In this document: one piece after another, positions 8,103 through 15,631 of the stretch | Numbering within the stretch: position 1 is the stretch's first letter | How the letters are laid out: each line of letters begins with the position of its first letter | Source: SMAG-U1939 sp035763125 | GTDB lineage: Bacteria > Chloroflexota > Ktedonobacteria > Ktedonobacterales > JADMIN01 | Direction: 5' to 3' | Length of the DNA: 21,781 nt | NCBI GenBank assembly: GCA_035763125.1 | Contig: DASUBU010000001.1 | Location: forward strand, 1-21,781 | Notes under the pieces: generated by a model | Seen by the model: the letters and a program-made list of their open reading frames with translations, nothing else | What the model was told of the DNA's origin: nothing | Databases searched by the model: none | Position numbers and translations under genes: made by a program

Positions 8103-9458
8103 TTATAGTGGAGCAGCGTCGCGGGCAGCGCGGATTATCACTGCCAGGCTGCGCTCCACATCGGCCTCAGTCGTGCGCCAGCACGAGACGCTGATGCGCA
8201 TCGCCGTGTGGCCCTGCCAGCGCGTGATGCCGGCCCAGCAGGTGCCATCGTGCTGCACGCTCGCGATCACGCGCTCGGTGGTCGCCGGGTCGCCGAACGA
8301 GACGAGCACCTGATTCAGCACAACCTCGTTGAGCACCTGATAGCCAGCCGCACGCAGGCCATCGGCGAATTGTCGGGCGAGGCGGCAGGTGCGCTCGACC
8401 AGCTCGGCCACGCCCGAACTGCCCAGCGAGTGCAGCGCGGCCCACACCTCGATCCCACGCCCGCGCCGCGAGAGCTCTGGGGTATAGCTGGAGGCGTCGC
8501 GGCTGGCGCCTGCTGGCAGGTACGCCGCGCTGACTGCCATCGCCGCGCGCAGCACGTCGGGGTCGCGCACGAAGGCGAGGCCGCTGTCATAGGGCGTGTT
8601 GAGATACTTGTGGGCGTCGGTGGCCCAGGAGTCGGCGGCGGCATAACCGGCTATCAGATGTGCGTAGTGCGGGGAGGCGGCGGCCCATAGACCGAAGGCG
8701 CCATCCACATGAACCCAGGCGCCGGACGCCTTGGCACGCGGTATGATCGCCTCCGCCGGATCGAAGGCGCCCGTATTGACGTTGCCCGCCTGCAAGCAGA
8801 CGATCGTGGGGCCGCTGATCTGGTCGGGGAAGGCGTCGGCGCGCATACGGCCCTGCTCGTCCACCGGCACACGCACGACCCGGTTGCGGCCGAAGCCGAT
8901 CAGGCCGAGCGCCTTGGTCAGGCTGGGATGCGCCTCGTCGCCGACGATGACGGTGACGGGAGGCGCGCCAAAGAGGCCGTCCGCCTCCACATCCCAGCCC
9001 GCCTGCTGCAAGACGGCATGCCGCGCGGCGGCCAGGCAGGTGAAGTTCGCCATCGTGGCGCCAGTGACGAAGCCCGCGCCAGTGCCAGCGGGCAGCCCGA
9101 GCAGCGCCACCAACCAGCCGAGCGCAACGTCCTCGACCTGTTCCGCCAGCGGTGAGGACGCAAAGTACGCCGCGTTCTGATCCCACGCGCCCGCCAGCCA
9201 GTTCGCCGCCAGCGCCGCCGGCAATGTCCCGCCGATGACGAAGCCGAAGAAGCGCGGCCCGCTCATCGCCAAGATAGCGCCGGAGTGGCGATCCAGCTCG
9301 GCAATCGTCGCGGCGGGGTCGCTTGGGCCTTCCGGCAGCGGCACATCCAGCTCGCGCAGGCGGGCAAGAGCGTCTGGGTCTGGCGCGACGCGGCGCTCAT
9401 CCAGTCCGTCGAGGTAGCGTAGCGCGCGGTTCGCGGCATCGAGTAGCACGTCATGCAT
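8103..9458 (-). CDS. Group II pyridoxal-phosphate-dependent decarboxylase
   Basis: A 451-residue fold-type I PLP enzyme of the aromatic-L-amino-acid/glutamate decarboxylase family. Key positions are the Schiff-base lysine K284 in DAHKYLNTPYDSG, the pyridine-nitrogen Asp D252 in HVDGAFGLW, the ring-stacking His H177 in DEAHPS, and the phosphate-binding TGATMANFTCL (132-142). Such enzymes remove CO2 from amino acids to give amines. The AFGLWAA stretch and the short N-terminus fit a distant AADC-like group often annotated simply as pyridoxal-dependent decarboxylase, so the substrate cannot be assigned. ATG 9458 has AGGAGCG upstream. A P450 gene follows on the same strand, so an amine may be made and oxidised in sequence; that is inference only. 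Confidence 0.9.
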   Translation of the reverse strand: MHDVLLDAANRALRYLDGLDERRVAPDPDALARLRELDVPLPEGPSDPAATIAELDRHSGAILAMSGPRFFGFVIGGTLPAALAANWLAGAWDQNAAYFASSPLAEQVEDVALGWLVALLGLPAGTGAGFVTGATMANFTCLAAARHAVLQQAGWDVEADGLFGAPPVTVIVGDEAHPSLTKALGLIGFGRNRVVRVPVDEQGRMRADAFPDQISGPTIVCLQAGNVNTGAFDPAEAIIPRAKASGAWVHVDGAFGLWAAASPHYAHLIAGYAAADSWATDAHKYLNTPYDSGLAFVRDPDVLRAAMAVSAAYLPAGASRDASSYTPELSRRGRGIEVWAALHSLGSSGVAELVERTCRLARQFADGLRAAGYQVLNEVVLNQVLVSFGDPATTERVIASVQHDGTCWAGITRWQGHTAMRISVSCWRTTEADVERSLAVIIRAARDAAPL

Positions 9459-9569
9459 GTGAGGAACGCTCCTGGTATCAAACGGGCGCTTACCGCGGCT
9501 CTGGCTCCAGTCGGCGCGGCGGCTTCTGTGCCTGGGCAGTGTAGCATACGGGCCGGAAACCCCTTCGCA

Positions 9570-9590
9570 CCGTCGTACACCTCACGACGG
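9570..9590. repeat. Perfect 7-bp inverted repeat
   Basis: CCGTCGT (9570-9576) and ACGACGG (9584-9590) are exact reverse complements around a 7-base loop, 112 bases before the decarboxylase ATG. It could be an operator or a leader hairpin. No run of T follows on either strand, so a terminator is unlikely. Confidence 0.4.
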
Positions 9591-9662
9591 AGCTGCTGGC
9601 TTTTGGCTCCAGAGACAGTCTGCTGGGAGCTCGCCACACTACCCAGCACGTAATATGACATC

Positions 9663-9691
9663 TTGCTTTCCCGTGCCGCCTATGGTATCGT
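9663..9691 (+). promoter_or_regulatory. Candidate extended -10 promoter for receiver/kinase operon
   Basis: TTGCTT (9663-9668) and TATCGT (9686-9691) are 17 bases apart, with TGG directly before the -10 (extended -10 form). The match is partial (3/6 and 4/6). The leader would be about 140 bases long. Confidence 0.3.
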
Positions 9692-9838
9692 GGGCGCCAC
9701 GGTCAAACTCAGCATCTTCTTGGGCGGGATGTGTGTCGCTCCGTGCGGGTGGGCGCCATCTCCCAGCTGATCCCCTGCCCCTAGGCTGGCTCGCACAATA
9801 TCGGGCATCCTCCGCACATGACGAGGAGGTAGGAGCGT

Positions 9839-10297
9839 ATGCATCCGCAGGGGGGCGCGCGGCCACGACGCGTGCTGCTGGTGGACGACGACTCCGCGCT
9901 GCTGGCCGCGGTCATTGACGGCCTGGAGCTGGTAGGCGGGTTCGAAGTGGTGGCGGCGAGCGACGGGGCGAGCGGACTTGAGCACTTCTTTGTAGACCAG
10001 CCTGACTGCGTGGTGGTGGACGTCCGCATGCCAGGGCTCAATGGCTATCAGTTCGTACGCGCGCTGCGCGGCGACCGCGAGACCGCCCAGACGCCCATCA
10101 TCGTGCTGAGCGCCCTGGTGCAGGACCACGAGCAGGTGGCGGGACTTCTCACCGGCGCCGATGCCTATCTGACCAAGCCCGTCAAGATTGCTGATCTCGT
10201 TCGGGCGGTGGGGCGGGCCATAGAGCTGACAGCCGCGGAACGCCAGCGGCGCGCTGTGAATCTGGCGGATGCGCAGCCAGAGGAGTGGGACGCGTGA
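9839..10297 (+). CDS. Single-domain response regulator (receiver only)
   Basis: A 152-residue protein consisting of one CheY-like receiver. The acidic pocket is D16-D18 in LLVDDDSALL, the phosphoacceptor is D61 in VVVDVRMPGLNGY, S91 is the switch Ser/Thr (IIVLSAL), and K113 lies in LTKPVK. No output domain follows; the last 30 residues are polar and probably unstructured. Such proteins act by protein contact or as phosphate relays. The ATG at 9839 has a strong AGGAGGT site upstream. The PilJ_N-type kinase gene begins 65 bases downstream on the same strand, so they should be one operon and a kinase/receiver pair. The downstream target of the receiver is not encoded nearby. Confidence 0.92.
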   Translation: MHPQGGARPRRVLLVDDDSALLAAVIDGLELVGGFEVVAASDGASGLEHFFVDQPDCVVVDVRMPGLNGYQFVRALRGDRETAQTPIIVLSALVQDHEQVAGLLTGADAYLTKPVKIADLVRAVGRAIELTAAERQRRAVNLADAQPEEWDA

Positions 10298-10362
10298 CGA
10301 GCAGCGCCCCACGCGGCGAGCGGCCGGTGATCTCGGCATCGCGAAGAGCGAGGTAGAAGGCT

Positions 10363-11955
10363 ATGTCCAGCATGTCCGGCCAGTTGTCCGAGCGCGCCGT
10401 CACACGGCGGCTCACAGGCCGCTATATCCTGGCTCTCGCCACCATCGTGGTGCTGACCGTCTTAGGCCAGATCGTGGTGCAGCTCTCTTTGGCCGAGCAG
10501 TCTAGCGATGCCCGCGTGCTCAACATCGCCGCGCTGCAGAACACGCTCAGCGAGCGCATGTGCAAGGCGGCGCTGGCCATCATCGTGGGGACCGAGGAGG
10601 ATGCGCGCGGCCCGTACGTGAGAGAATTGCGGGATGACGTGGCCCAGTGGCAGTCCACGCAGATCGCCCTGCAGCGGGGTGATCCTTCGCTGGGCCTGCC
10701 AGGGCAGAACAGCCCCCAGGTGGATCACCTGTTCGCCCAGATCGCGCCGAGCTTCAACACCATGCTCGACGGTGCCACCCAGATCCTCATCACGATTGAC
10801 AACGCGCCGCCGGTGCAGTTGCCGACCACTCCCGCGTTGATACCTGCCCTCGTGCCGCAAGTGCAGCTGATCCTGAGCGCGGAGCCGGATTTCGTCGTCG
10901 GCATGAATGCCATCATTGCGCAGTATCAGCACGAGGCAGAGGGGCGAGTCGCGCGATTGCAGATAGTCGAATGGGGCCTGCTCGCCGTCGTGCTGCTCGA
11001 TGTGATCCTGATCGCGCTGCTGGTGCTGCGCCCCGCCACGCGCTCCGTCGGACGGAGCATCGCCGATCTCGTGCGCGCGCAGGAGCGCGAGCGCGAGCTG
11101 GCCGCCCTCAAAGACCAATTCATCATTGATGCTAATCACGAGCTGCGCACGCCGATCATGGCCCTCTACAACAACCTGGAGGTCATGGATGCGCTCGGCC
11201 AGCGCGGCGCACCTGAGCAGCGCGAGCGCATTCTGCAGCGGGCCTTGACCTCTGGCGATGCGGTGATCCGGCTTCTGACTCGCGTGCTCGACACAGCCGC
11301 GCTGGAAGGGAAGGCGCCCCGCCTTGAGCCGCAGCCGCTGGCTCTGGCTTCGATGGTGCAAAGCGTGCTAGAGACCTTCGATCCGCGCGAGATCGGCGAG
11401 GCGAGCCTGCAGACGGGCAGCTCTGAGTCTCGGGCGGTAACCGTCCACATCGTGCCGGAGCTCAGGGTACTGGCCGATGAGGGCCGGCTGCGCCAGGTAT
11501 TGACCAACCTGGTGGGGAATGCGCTCAAGTACTCGGCCCCTGGCACGCCGATCGGTATCTCTGCCTTCCCGCATGCCAGCGCCGAGGGCGGCGGGCGCCG
11601 TCGTGGGCGCGGCCGTCAGTCGGACGCGACCTCAGGCGCCGAGCAGATTCAGATCAGCGTGCGCGATCATGGGCTTGGCGTGCCTCCCCGCGAGATTCCC
11701 AAGCTTTTCAATCGCTTTGTGCGCCTTGAGCGCGACATCGCCGGAACGGTGCGCGGAACCGGCGTCGGCTTATACATGTGTCGCGTGCTGGTGGAGGCGA
11801 TGGGCGGCCGCATCTGGGTGGAGAGCAGCGGCGTACCTGGGGAAGGCTCGACGTTTTCGTTCACGCTGCCGGAGGCCTCCGCCGAGATGATAGGTGAAGC
11901 TGCCTCCCCCGCCTCCGCCTCTGTAACTGCGCCTGCCCTGCGCCCTGCACCCTGA
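10363..11955 (+). CDS. Membrane sensor histidine kinase with PilJ_N-like sensor
   Basis: A 530-residue kinase. Transmembrane helix 1 is at about 21-41 and helix 2 at about 204-222, enclosing an extracytoplasmic helical domain. Its start (LNIAALQNTLSERMCKAAL) follows the PilJ/NarX type pattern in which a conserved NxxxRQRMLSQRM-like helix forms the sensor; here the RQR is replaced by LQN. A linker helix leads to HisKA with H259 in DANHELRTPIMALYNN. HATPase_c has N386 in NLVGNALKYSAPG, RDHGLGVPP, and GTGVGLYMCRVL. An Arg/Gly-rich insertion (about 408-425) splits the HATPase domain before the G1 box, and the last 25 residues are Ala/Pro-rich. Its likely partner is the receiver protein encoded just upstream. 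GAGGT lies before ATG 10363. Confidence 0.9.
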   Translation: MSSMSGQLSERAVTRRLTGRYILALATIVVLTVLGQIVVQLSLAEQSSDARVLNIAALQNTLSERMCKAALAIIVGTEEDARGPYVRELRDDVAQWQSTQIALQRGDPSLGLPGQNSPQVDHLFAQIAPSFNTMLDGATQILITIDNAPPVQLPTTPALIPALVPQVQLILSAEPDFVVGMNAIIAQYQHEAEGRVARLQIVEWGLLAVVLLDVILIALLVLRPATRSVGRSIADLVRAQERERELAALKDQFIIDANHELRTPIMALYNNLEVMDALGQRGAPEQRERILQRALTSGDAVIRLLTRVLDTAALEGKAPRLEPQPLALASMVQSVLETFDPREIGEASLQTGSSESRAVTVHIVPELRVLADEGRLRQVLTNLVGNALKYSAPGTPIGISAFPHASAEGGGRRRGRGRQSDATSGAEQIQISVRDHGLGVPPREIPKLFNRFVRLERDIAGTVRGTGVGLYMCRVLVEAMGGRIWVESSGVPGEGSTFSFTLPEASAEMIGEAASPASASVTAPALRPAP

Positions 11956-12156
11956 GGCCGCCGGGGCTAGCTAACTGCCTACCGCGCGGATATTGGCCCT
12001 GCTCACCCGATCAGTGCGTCCCATCCCGTCCCAAGGTACAGGCGCAGTCCGTCCTCTCGTACAATGCCGTTTGAGGCGCATCGCGCCACAATAGCGCTCA
12101 GATGGTTGCACGCAATAGCCACACCACAAGCGGCAGAGTCTGGAAGGCGGTGCCCT

Positions 12157-13308
12157 ATGACGGCTCCACGCACTCATACTGCCCTCATCACGGGCGCCTC
12201 GCGGGGCCTGGGCCTCGCGCTGGCTCGCGCCCTCGCGCGGGATGGCTGGCGCCTCATCATTGACGCGCGCGGCGCCGATGCGCTGGAGGCCGCGCGGGAC
12301 GAGCTGGCGGCGCAGACGCAGGTGATCGCGATCCCCGGTGACGTAACCTACCCCGCCCACCGGCAGGCGTTGGCCGACGCCGCACGTGGGCTCGGCGGCC
12401 TGGACGCGCTGGTCAACAACGCCAGCATCCTCGGCCCCAGCCCACAGCCTGCGCTGCTGGACTATCCACTCGAGACCCTCGAAGCAGTCTACCGCGCCAA
12501 CGTCGTCGCCCCGCTCGCCCTTATCCAGGCTGCACGCGATGCGCTCAAGCCCGGAGCGCGCATCGTCAACATCACCAGCGACGCTGCGGTCGAGCAGTAC
12601 GAGGGGTGGGGCGGCTACGGCTCCTCCAAGGCCGCGCTGGAGCAGCTCTCGAACGTGCTGGCCGCGGAGCAGCCCGACTGGCGCGTCTACTGGGTTGATC
12701 CCGGTGATATGCGGACGCAGATGCATCAAGAAGCCTTCCCTGGCGAAGACATCAGCGATCGCCCACTCCCTGAGACCAGTGTGCCGGGACTGCTGGCGCT
12801 GCTGGGCGGCGACCTGCCGAGTGGGCGCTATCGCGCACGCGAGCTTGGCCCGATGCAGGAGCGTGGCGCGGATGAGGAGCCGACGCCGACGCAGGGGACG
12901 GGTATCCGCGAGCTGCGTGTGGCGCTGACGGCGGAAGACTTCGAGCGGGCGCTACGGCTCTACCGTGACGGTTTCGGGCTGGATGTGGTGAAGGCGTGGG
13001 ATTCGCCGGAGGGCCGTGGCGTCGTGTTGGCCGCTGGTCGCGGCACTATCGAGCTGTTGGACCGCGCCGATGCCGAATACACCGATCTGGTCGAGGTGGG
13101 CAAGCGCGTCGCGGGTCCGGTGCGCCTGGCGCTGGAGGTGGCGGACGTGCGCGCAAGCGCCGCGCGGCTGCTCGCTCACGGCGCCGAGGCCGCGGGCGAG
13201 GCGATGCGCACGAGCTGGGGCAATCTCAATCAGCGCCTCCGGGCGCCGGACCCCGGCCCCGACGGCATGCAGCTCTCGCTCTTTGAGGTACGTGACGATG
13301 AGCAGTAG
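12157..13308 (+). CDS. SDR oxidoreductase fused to a VOC (glyoxalase-like) domain
   Basis: A 383-residue two-domain protein. Residues 5-235 form a short-chain dehydrogenase: cofactor loop TGASRGLG (12-19), NNAS (87-90), catalytic S141 in NITSD, and Y154/K158 in GGYGSSK. Strand-2 residue R38 (DARGA) suggests NADP preference. After a linker (about 236-250) comes a VOC-type domain (251-377: RELRVALTAEDFERALRLYR, LAAGRGTIELLD, RLALEVADVRASAARL, PDGMQLSLFE). VOC proteins include glyoxalases, dioxygenases and drug-binding resistance proteins; only some of the usual metal ligands can be guessed, so the reaction is unknown. The ATG at 12157 follows a GGAAGGCGGTG site; an upstream ATG at 12064 would add 31 residues that do not look like protein. 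The stop overlaps ATG 13298 of the next frame. Confidence 0.85.
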   Translation: MTAPRTHTALITGASRGLGLALARALARDGWRLIIDARGADALEAARDELAAQTQVIAIPGDVTYPAHRQALADAARGLGGLDALVNNASILGPSPQPALLDYPLETLEAVYRANVVAPLALIQAARDALKPGARIVNITSDAAVEQYEGWGGYGSSKAALEQLSNVLAAEQPDWRVYWVDPGDMRTQMHQEAFPGEDISDRPLPETSVPGLLALLGGDLPSGRYRARELGPMQERGADEEPTPTQGTGIRELRVALTAEDFERALRLYRDGFGLDVVKAWDSPEGRGVVLAAGRGTIELLDRADAEYTDLVEVGKRVAGPVRLALEVADVRASAARLLAHGAEAAGEAMRTSWGNLNQRLRAPDPGPDGMQLSLFEVRDDEQ

Positions 13309-13595
13309 TCTTCACCAGCCCACGGAGGGGCAGACCCCAAACGCGCCACCCCGACACCTCATGCCGCCTGGCACTGCTCCATCAGCGCGACCTGCCGCGC
13401 GCGGCGGCGGAAGTGCGCCCGGCAGCGACCGTCCTCGCTCGTCCCTTGCCCGCGTGGAGCCGCTGGCTGCTGCCGCGGGCGGGCACTCTGCTCGTCACGC
13501 TGGGCACGCGGCTGCGGCTGCGCGCGCTGCGGCCTCGTTCGCGGCCCAGTCCAAGGCCGGCCGCCGTCCGCGACTGGCACGCGCGCGTCTCGTGA
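13302..13595 (+). CDS. Candidate small basic amphipathic protein (start unresolved)
   Basis: The third frame is open from 13302 to a TGA at 13593-13595. From 13368 on it reads as protein: CRLALLHQRDLPRAAAEV, then LPAWSRWLLPRAGTLLV and LGTRLRLRAL, ending basic. By my count 64 of 75 codons end in G or C, against about 50 of 75 in the frame that would extend the QueA-like protein upstream. The TGA overlaps the GTG start of the QueA-like gene as GTGA, a classic coupled junction. The start is unclear: GTG 13413 is the first common start codon within the convincing part, while ATG 13298 (with GAGGT upstream) lies in another frame and would need a +1 shift or a one-base sequence error near 13361-13368. 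Small proteins with a similar pattern (LP..W..WLL...G..LV.LG.RL) are, I believe, common in Chloroflexota, but I cannot name the family. Confidence 0.45.
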   Translation, partial: AVVFTSPRRGRPQTRHPDTSCRLALLHQRDLPRAAAEVRPAATVLARPLPAWSRWLLPRAGTLLVTLGTRLRLRALRPRSRPSPRPAAVRDWHARVS

Positions 13596-14731
13596 GCGCC
13601 AGCGCCGCCGAGGATCCAGCACCCGCACTGCTCTCGGCGTTCGTGTCCGGGGCCGCCGGCATACGCGAGCTGGCACCGCTCGATTTCGACCTGCCGCCGG
13701 GGTTGGAGGCCTGTGAGCCGGCCGAGGTGCGCGGCCTGGCGCGCGACGGTGTGCGCCTGATGGTCTCGTACCGCGGCGACAACCGCGTGGAGCACGCGCG
13801 CTTCCACGAACTTGACCGCTTCCTGCGAGCGGGGGATCTGCTGGTCATCAACACCAGCGGCACGCTGCCGGCTGCGCTCGCCGTCACGCGCGCCGATGGC
13901 ACGCCGCTGGAGCTGCACCTTTCGACGCACCTGCCCGGCGACGTGTGGAGCGTCGAGCTGCGCGCACCCGGCGAGCACGGAACGCTGCCCTACCGCGAGG
14001 GTACGCTGGCGGGCGCGGCGCTGGCGCTGCCGGGTGGTGCGAGTGCACGACTGCTGGCGCCCTACGCTGCCGACCGCGCGAGCGAGCGGCTGGAGGCGCC
14101 GCGGCTGTGGCTGGCGACACTGGCGCTCCCGGAGCCGCTGTTGCCCTACCTCGCGCGCCACGGCTTCCCGATCCGCTACGGCTACGTGCGCGAGCAGTGG
14201 CCGCTCGACTACTACCAGACGGTCTACGCGACAGAGCCAGGCAGCGCGGAGATGCCCTCGGCCGGTCGCGCCTTCACGCCGGAGCTGATCGCGCAGCTGG
14301 TGGCGCGGGGCGTGCAGATCGCGCCGCTGCTGCTGCACACCGGCGTAGGCAGCCTCGAAGAGCATGAGCCGCCCTACGAGGAGCAGTATCGCGTGCCGGC
14401 TGAGACGGCGCGGCTGGTCAACGCGGCACGCGCCGAGGGCCGGCGGGTGATCGCCGTCGGCACGACGGTGGTGCGGGCGCTGGAGACGGTGACAGAGCCG
14501 GATGGCACGGTTCACGCCGGGGAGGGCTGGACGTGGCTGGTGGTGACGCCGCAGCGCGGTGTGCGCGCGGTGGATGGGCTGCTGACGGGGCTGCACGAGC
14601 CGCGCGCCTCGCACCTGGCGATGCTAGAGGCGATTGCAGGTCGCGCGCACCTGCAAGTGGCGTACGACGCGGCCCTGCGCGAGCGCTACCTCTGGCACGA
14701 GTTCGGCGATCTGCACCTCATTTTGCCGTAG
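13592..14731 (+). CDS. QueA-family protein (SAM:tRNA ribosyltransferase-isomerase-like), divergent
   Basis: A 379-residue protein from GTG 13592. It follows QueA along its length: DFDLPPGLEACEPAEVRGLA (31-50), GDLLVINTSGTLPAAL (81-96), YYQTVYATEPGSAEMPSAG (207-225), LLLHTGVGSLEEHE (246-259), VIAVGTTVVRALE (286-298) and a C-terminus with LHEPRASHLAML and FGDLHLIL. True QueA transfers the ribosyl part of SAM to 7-aminomethyl-7-deazaguanine in tRNA. Several signature positions differ: classical NNTRV is INTSG, the TGG..E segment is absent, and AGLHFT is AGRAFT. This looks like the paralogous group seen in Actinobacteria and Chloroflexota, whose substrate may differ. The same frame is open back to ATG 13298 and beyond, but those extra ~100 residues are Ala/Arg/Pro-rich noise. 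The small ORF upstream overlaps it by GTGA. Confidence 0.8.
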   Translation: MSASAAEDPAPALLSAFVSGAAGIRELAPLDFDLPPGLEACEPAEVRGLARDGVRLMVSYRGDNRVEHARFHELDRFLRAGDLLVINTSGTLPAALAVTRADGTPLELHLSTHLPGDVWSVELRAPGEHGTLPYREGTLAGAALALPGGASARLLAPYAADRASERLEAPRLWLATLALPEPLLPYLARHGFPIRYGYVREQWPLDYYQTVYATEPGSAEMPSAGRAFTPELIAQLVARGVQIAPLLLHTGVGSLEEHEPPYEEQYRVPAETARLVNAARAEGRRVIAVGTTVVRALETVTEPDGTVHAGEGWTWLVVTPQRGVRAVDGLLTGLHEPRASHLAMLEAIAGRAHLQVAYDAALRERYLWHEFGDLHLILP

Positions 14732-14758
14732 CGCCCTGCTCCTTCGTGCGCCTCGACC

Positions 14759-14983
14759 TCATACGAAGCTATCTCCGGTAATCTCCTCGGTCTCTCCTGC
14801 CTCGTCCTCGGCTCTTGCCTCAGCGGCCATGCGCCGCAGCGCGTCACGCACATGTGGCTTGGCCACGATGCGTTCCCACTCTCGCTCTTCGAGGATCTCT
14901 TCCCAAGCTGCCGCGAGAGCCTCTTCTTCCTCATCGGAGAGTTGCTCGGCCTGGGCAACCACGGCTCGCAAACGTGCGATCAT
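14759..14983 (-). CDS. Small acidic helical protein, antitoxin-like
   Basis: A 74-residue protein starting at ATG 14983, 9 bases after a strong AGGAGGTG ribosome site. A longer reading from GTG 14995 would place the start inside that site. It is rich in Glu, Ala and Arg and reads as two helices (ARLRAVVAQAEQLSDEEEEA and EWERIVAKPHVRDALRRMAA), followed by an acidic tail. The pattern of a short helix, a run of acidic residues and a W-E-E repeat resembles small antitoxin-type proteins found in cyanobacteria and Chloroflexota. No toxin-like gene is adjacent: the neighbours are the QueA-like gene (convergent, 27 bases away) and a zinc-ribbon gene (divergent). It is therefore an orphan of unknown function. 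Confidence 0.65.
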   Translation of the reverse strand: MIARLRAVVAQAEQLSDEEEEALAAAWEEILEEREWERIVAKPHVRDALRRMAAEARAEDEAGETEEITGDSFV

Positions 14984-15078
14984 CACGTTCCTCACCTCCT
15001 CAGCAGGTGTCCGTTACATTGTATCATCGGTGTGGATCAAAGGCGGCATTGAGCAACATATGGCGGGCAAGATACACC

Positions 15079-15537
15079 ATGGCCGACGAATCAGTTGACA
15101 ACGGGCTGCACTATGAAACCGTCGAGTGTCCGACGTGTCACACACGGTTTGACCGGGTTGACCGGTCTCCGTTCAGCGATGACTTTGACTTCTACTGCGA
15201 CAACTGCGCCAGCCGAGTCGAGGTGAGCCTCTACGATCCCGTGGTGAGTGTTATCGAGCAGACCCTGCCGCCAACTATAGAGCGCTCGCGGGGCGTACTC
15301 CAGTGTGCCATCGAGGAGCGACTACGTACGTGCGATTGCGGTGGGCACTATCGCCACGATGCGCCACGGCGCTGCCATCACTGCAACACAGTTGTTATCC
15401 ACGACGAGCCAGGAGTAGATCTATTCCCGCACATCTACGACTTCGCGCCCAACTATCGCGATCCTACTCCGAAGGAGCAGGCGCAGTTCGATGCATGGGA
15501 GCGAGCATATGTGCGTCGGAGTGATATCTGGCTCTAG
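15079..15537 (+). CDS. Double zinc-ribbon protein of unknown function
   Basis: A 152-residue soluble protein starting at ATG 15079; the ribosome site is weak. It holds two four-cysteine groups: C17/C20 with C40/C43 (VECPTCHTRF, FYCDNCASR), and C85/C87 with C99/C102 (RTCDCGGHYRHD, RRCHHCNTVV). Each is typical of a rubredoxin-like zinc ribbon. The middle (50-80) has a helix, and the C-terminus is aromatic and acidic (DLFPHIYDFAPNYRDP). I do not recognise a named family. Zinc ribbons of this form often mediate protein or nucleic-acid contacts. GC3 is lower than in most neighbours. It diverges from the small acidic gene across about 95 bases. Confidence 0.75.
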   Translation: MADESVDNGLHYETVECPTCHTRFDRVDRSPFSDDFDFYCDNCASRVEVSLYDPVVSVIEQTLPPTIERSRGVLQCAIEERLRTCDCGGHYRHDAPRRCHHCNTVVIHDEPGVDLFPHIYDFAPNYRDPTPKEQAQFDAWERAYVRRSDIWL

Positions 15538-15575
15538 GCACTCCGGCTCATCTGTGTCTTGAAGCCTGCCGCTCT

Positions 15576-15584
15576 TGCTATAGT
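15576..15584 (+). promoter_or_regulatory. Candidate extended -10 promoter for the M20 peptidase
   Basis: TGC followed by TATAGT (-10 at 15579-15584, 5 of 6 consensus positions) forms an extended -10, 47 bases before ATG 15632. No good -35 is found at the usual distance, which extended -10 promoters can tolerate. Confidence 0.4.
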
Positions 15585-15631
15585 CGGAAGCAAGACCCCC
15601 GAATCGCCCTCACTCAATAAGATGGAGCGTG

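Larger units (their letters stand above)
9459..9838. other. Divergent intergenic region, decarboxylase / receiver protein
   Basis: These 380 bases contain no credible ORF. They hold a perfect 7-bp inverted repeat with a 7-base loop (9570-9590), which would lie in the 5' leader of the decarboxylase transcript if transcription starts further upstream. A plus-strand promoter candidate is at 9663-9691. A minus-strand TATGCT (plus-strand 9544-9549) could be a -10 for the decarboxylase but has no recognisable -35. Confidence 0.5.

Noticed and set aside
9492..9508. Minus-strand GCCAGAGCCGCGGTAA resembles the 16S rRNA 530-loop (515F) sequence.
   Set aside because: The match is about 16 bases with a gap, and the flanks show no rRNA sequence or structure; it is chance similarity in GC-rich DNA.
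9459..9660. Possible T-box or cobalamin riboswitch in the decarboxylase leader.
   Set aside because: Hairpins and a CCGCGGT stretch are present, but the T-box core (AGGGTGGNACCGCG) and the B12 core motifs are absent.
12064..12156. 31-residue N-terminal extension of the SDR-VOC protein from an upstream ATG.
   Set aside because: The residues before the ATG at 12157 do not resemble SDR N-termini, while that ATG has a good ribosome site and starts just before the cofactor strand.
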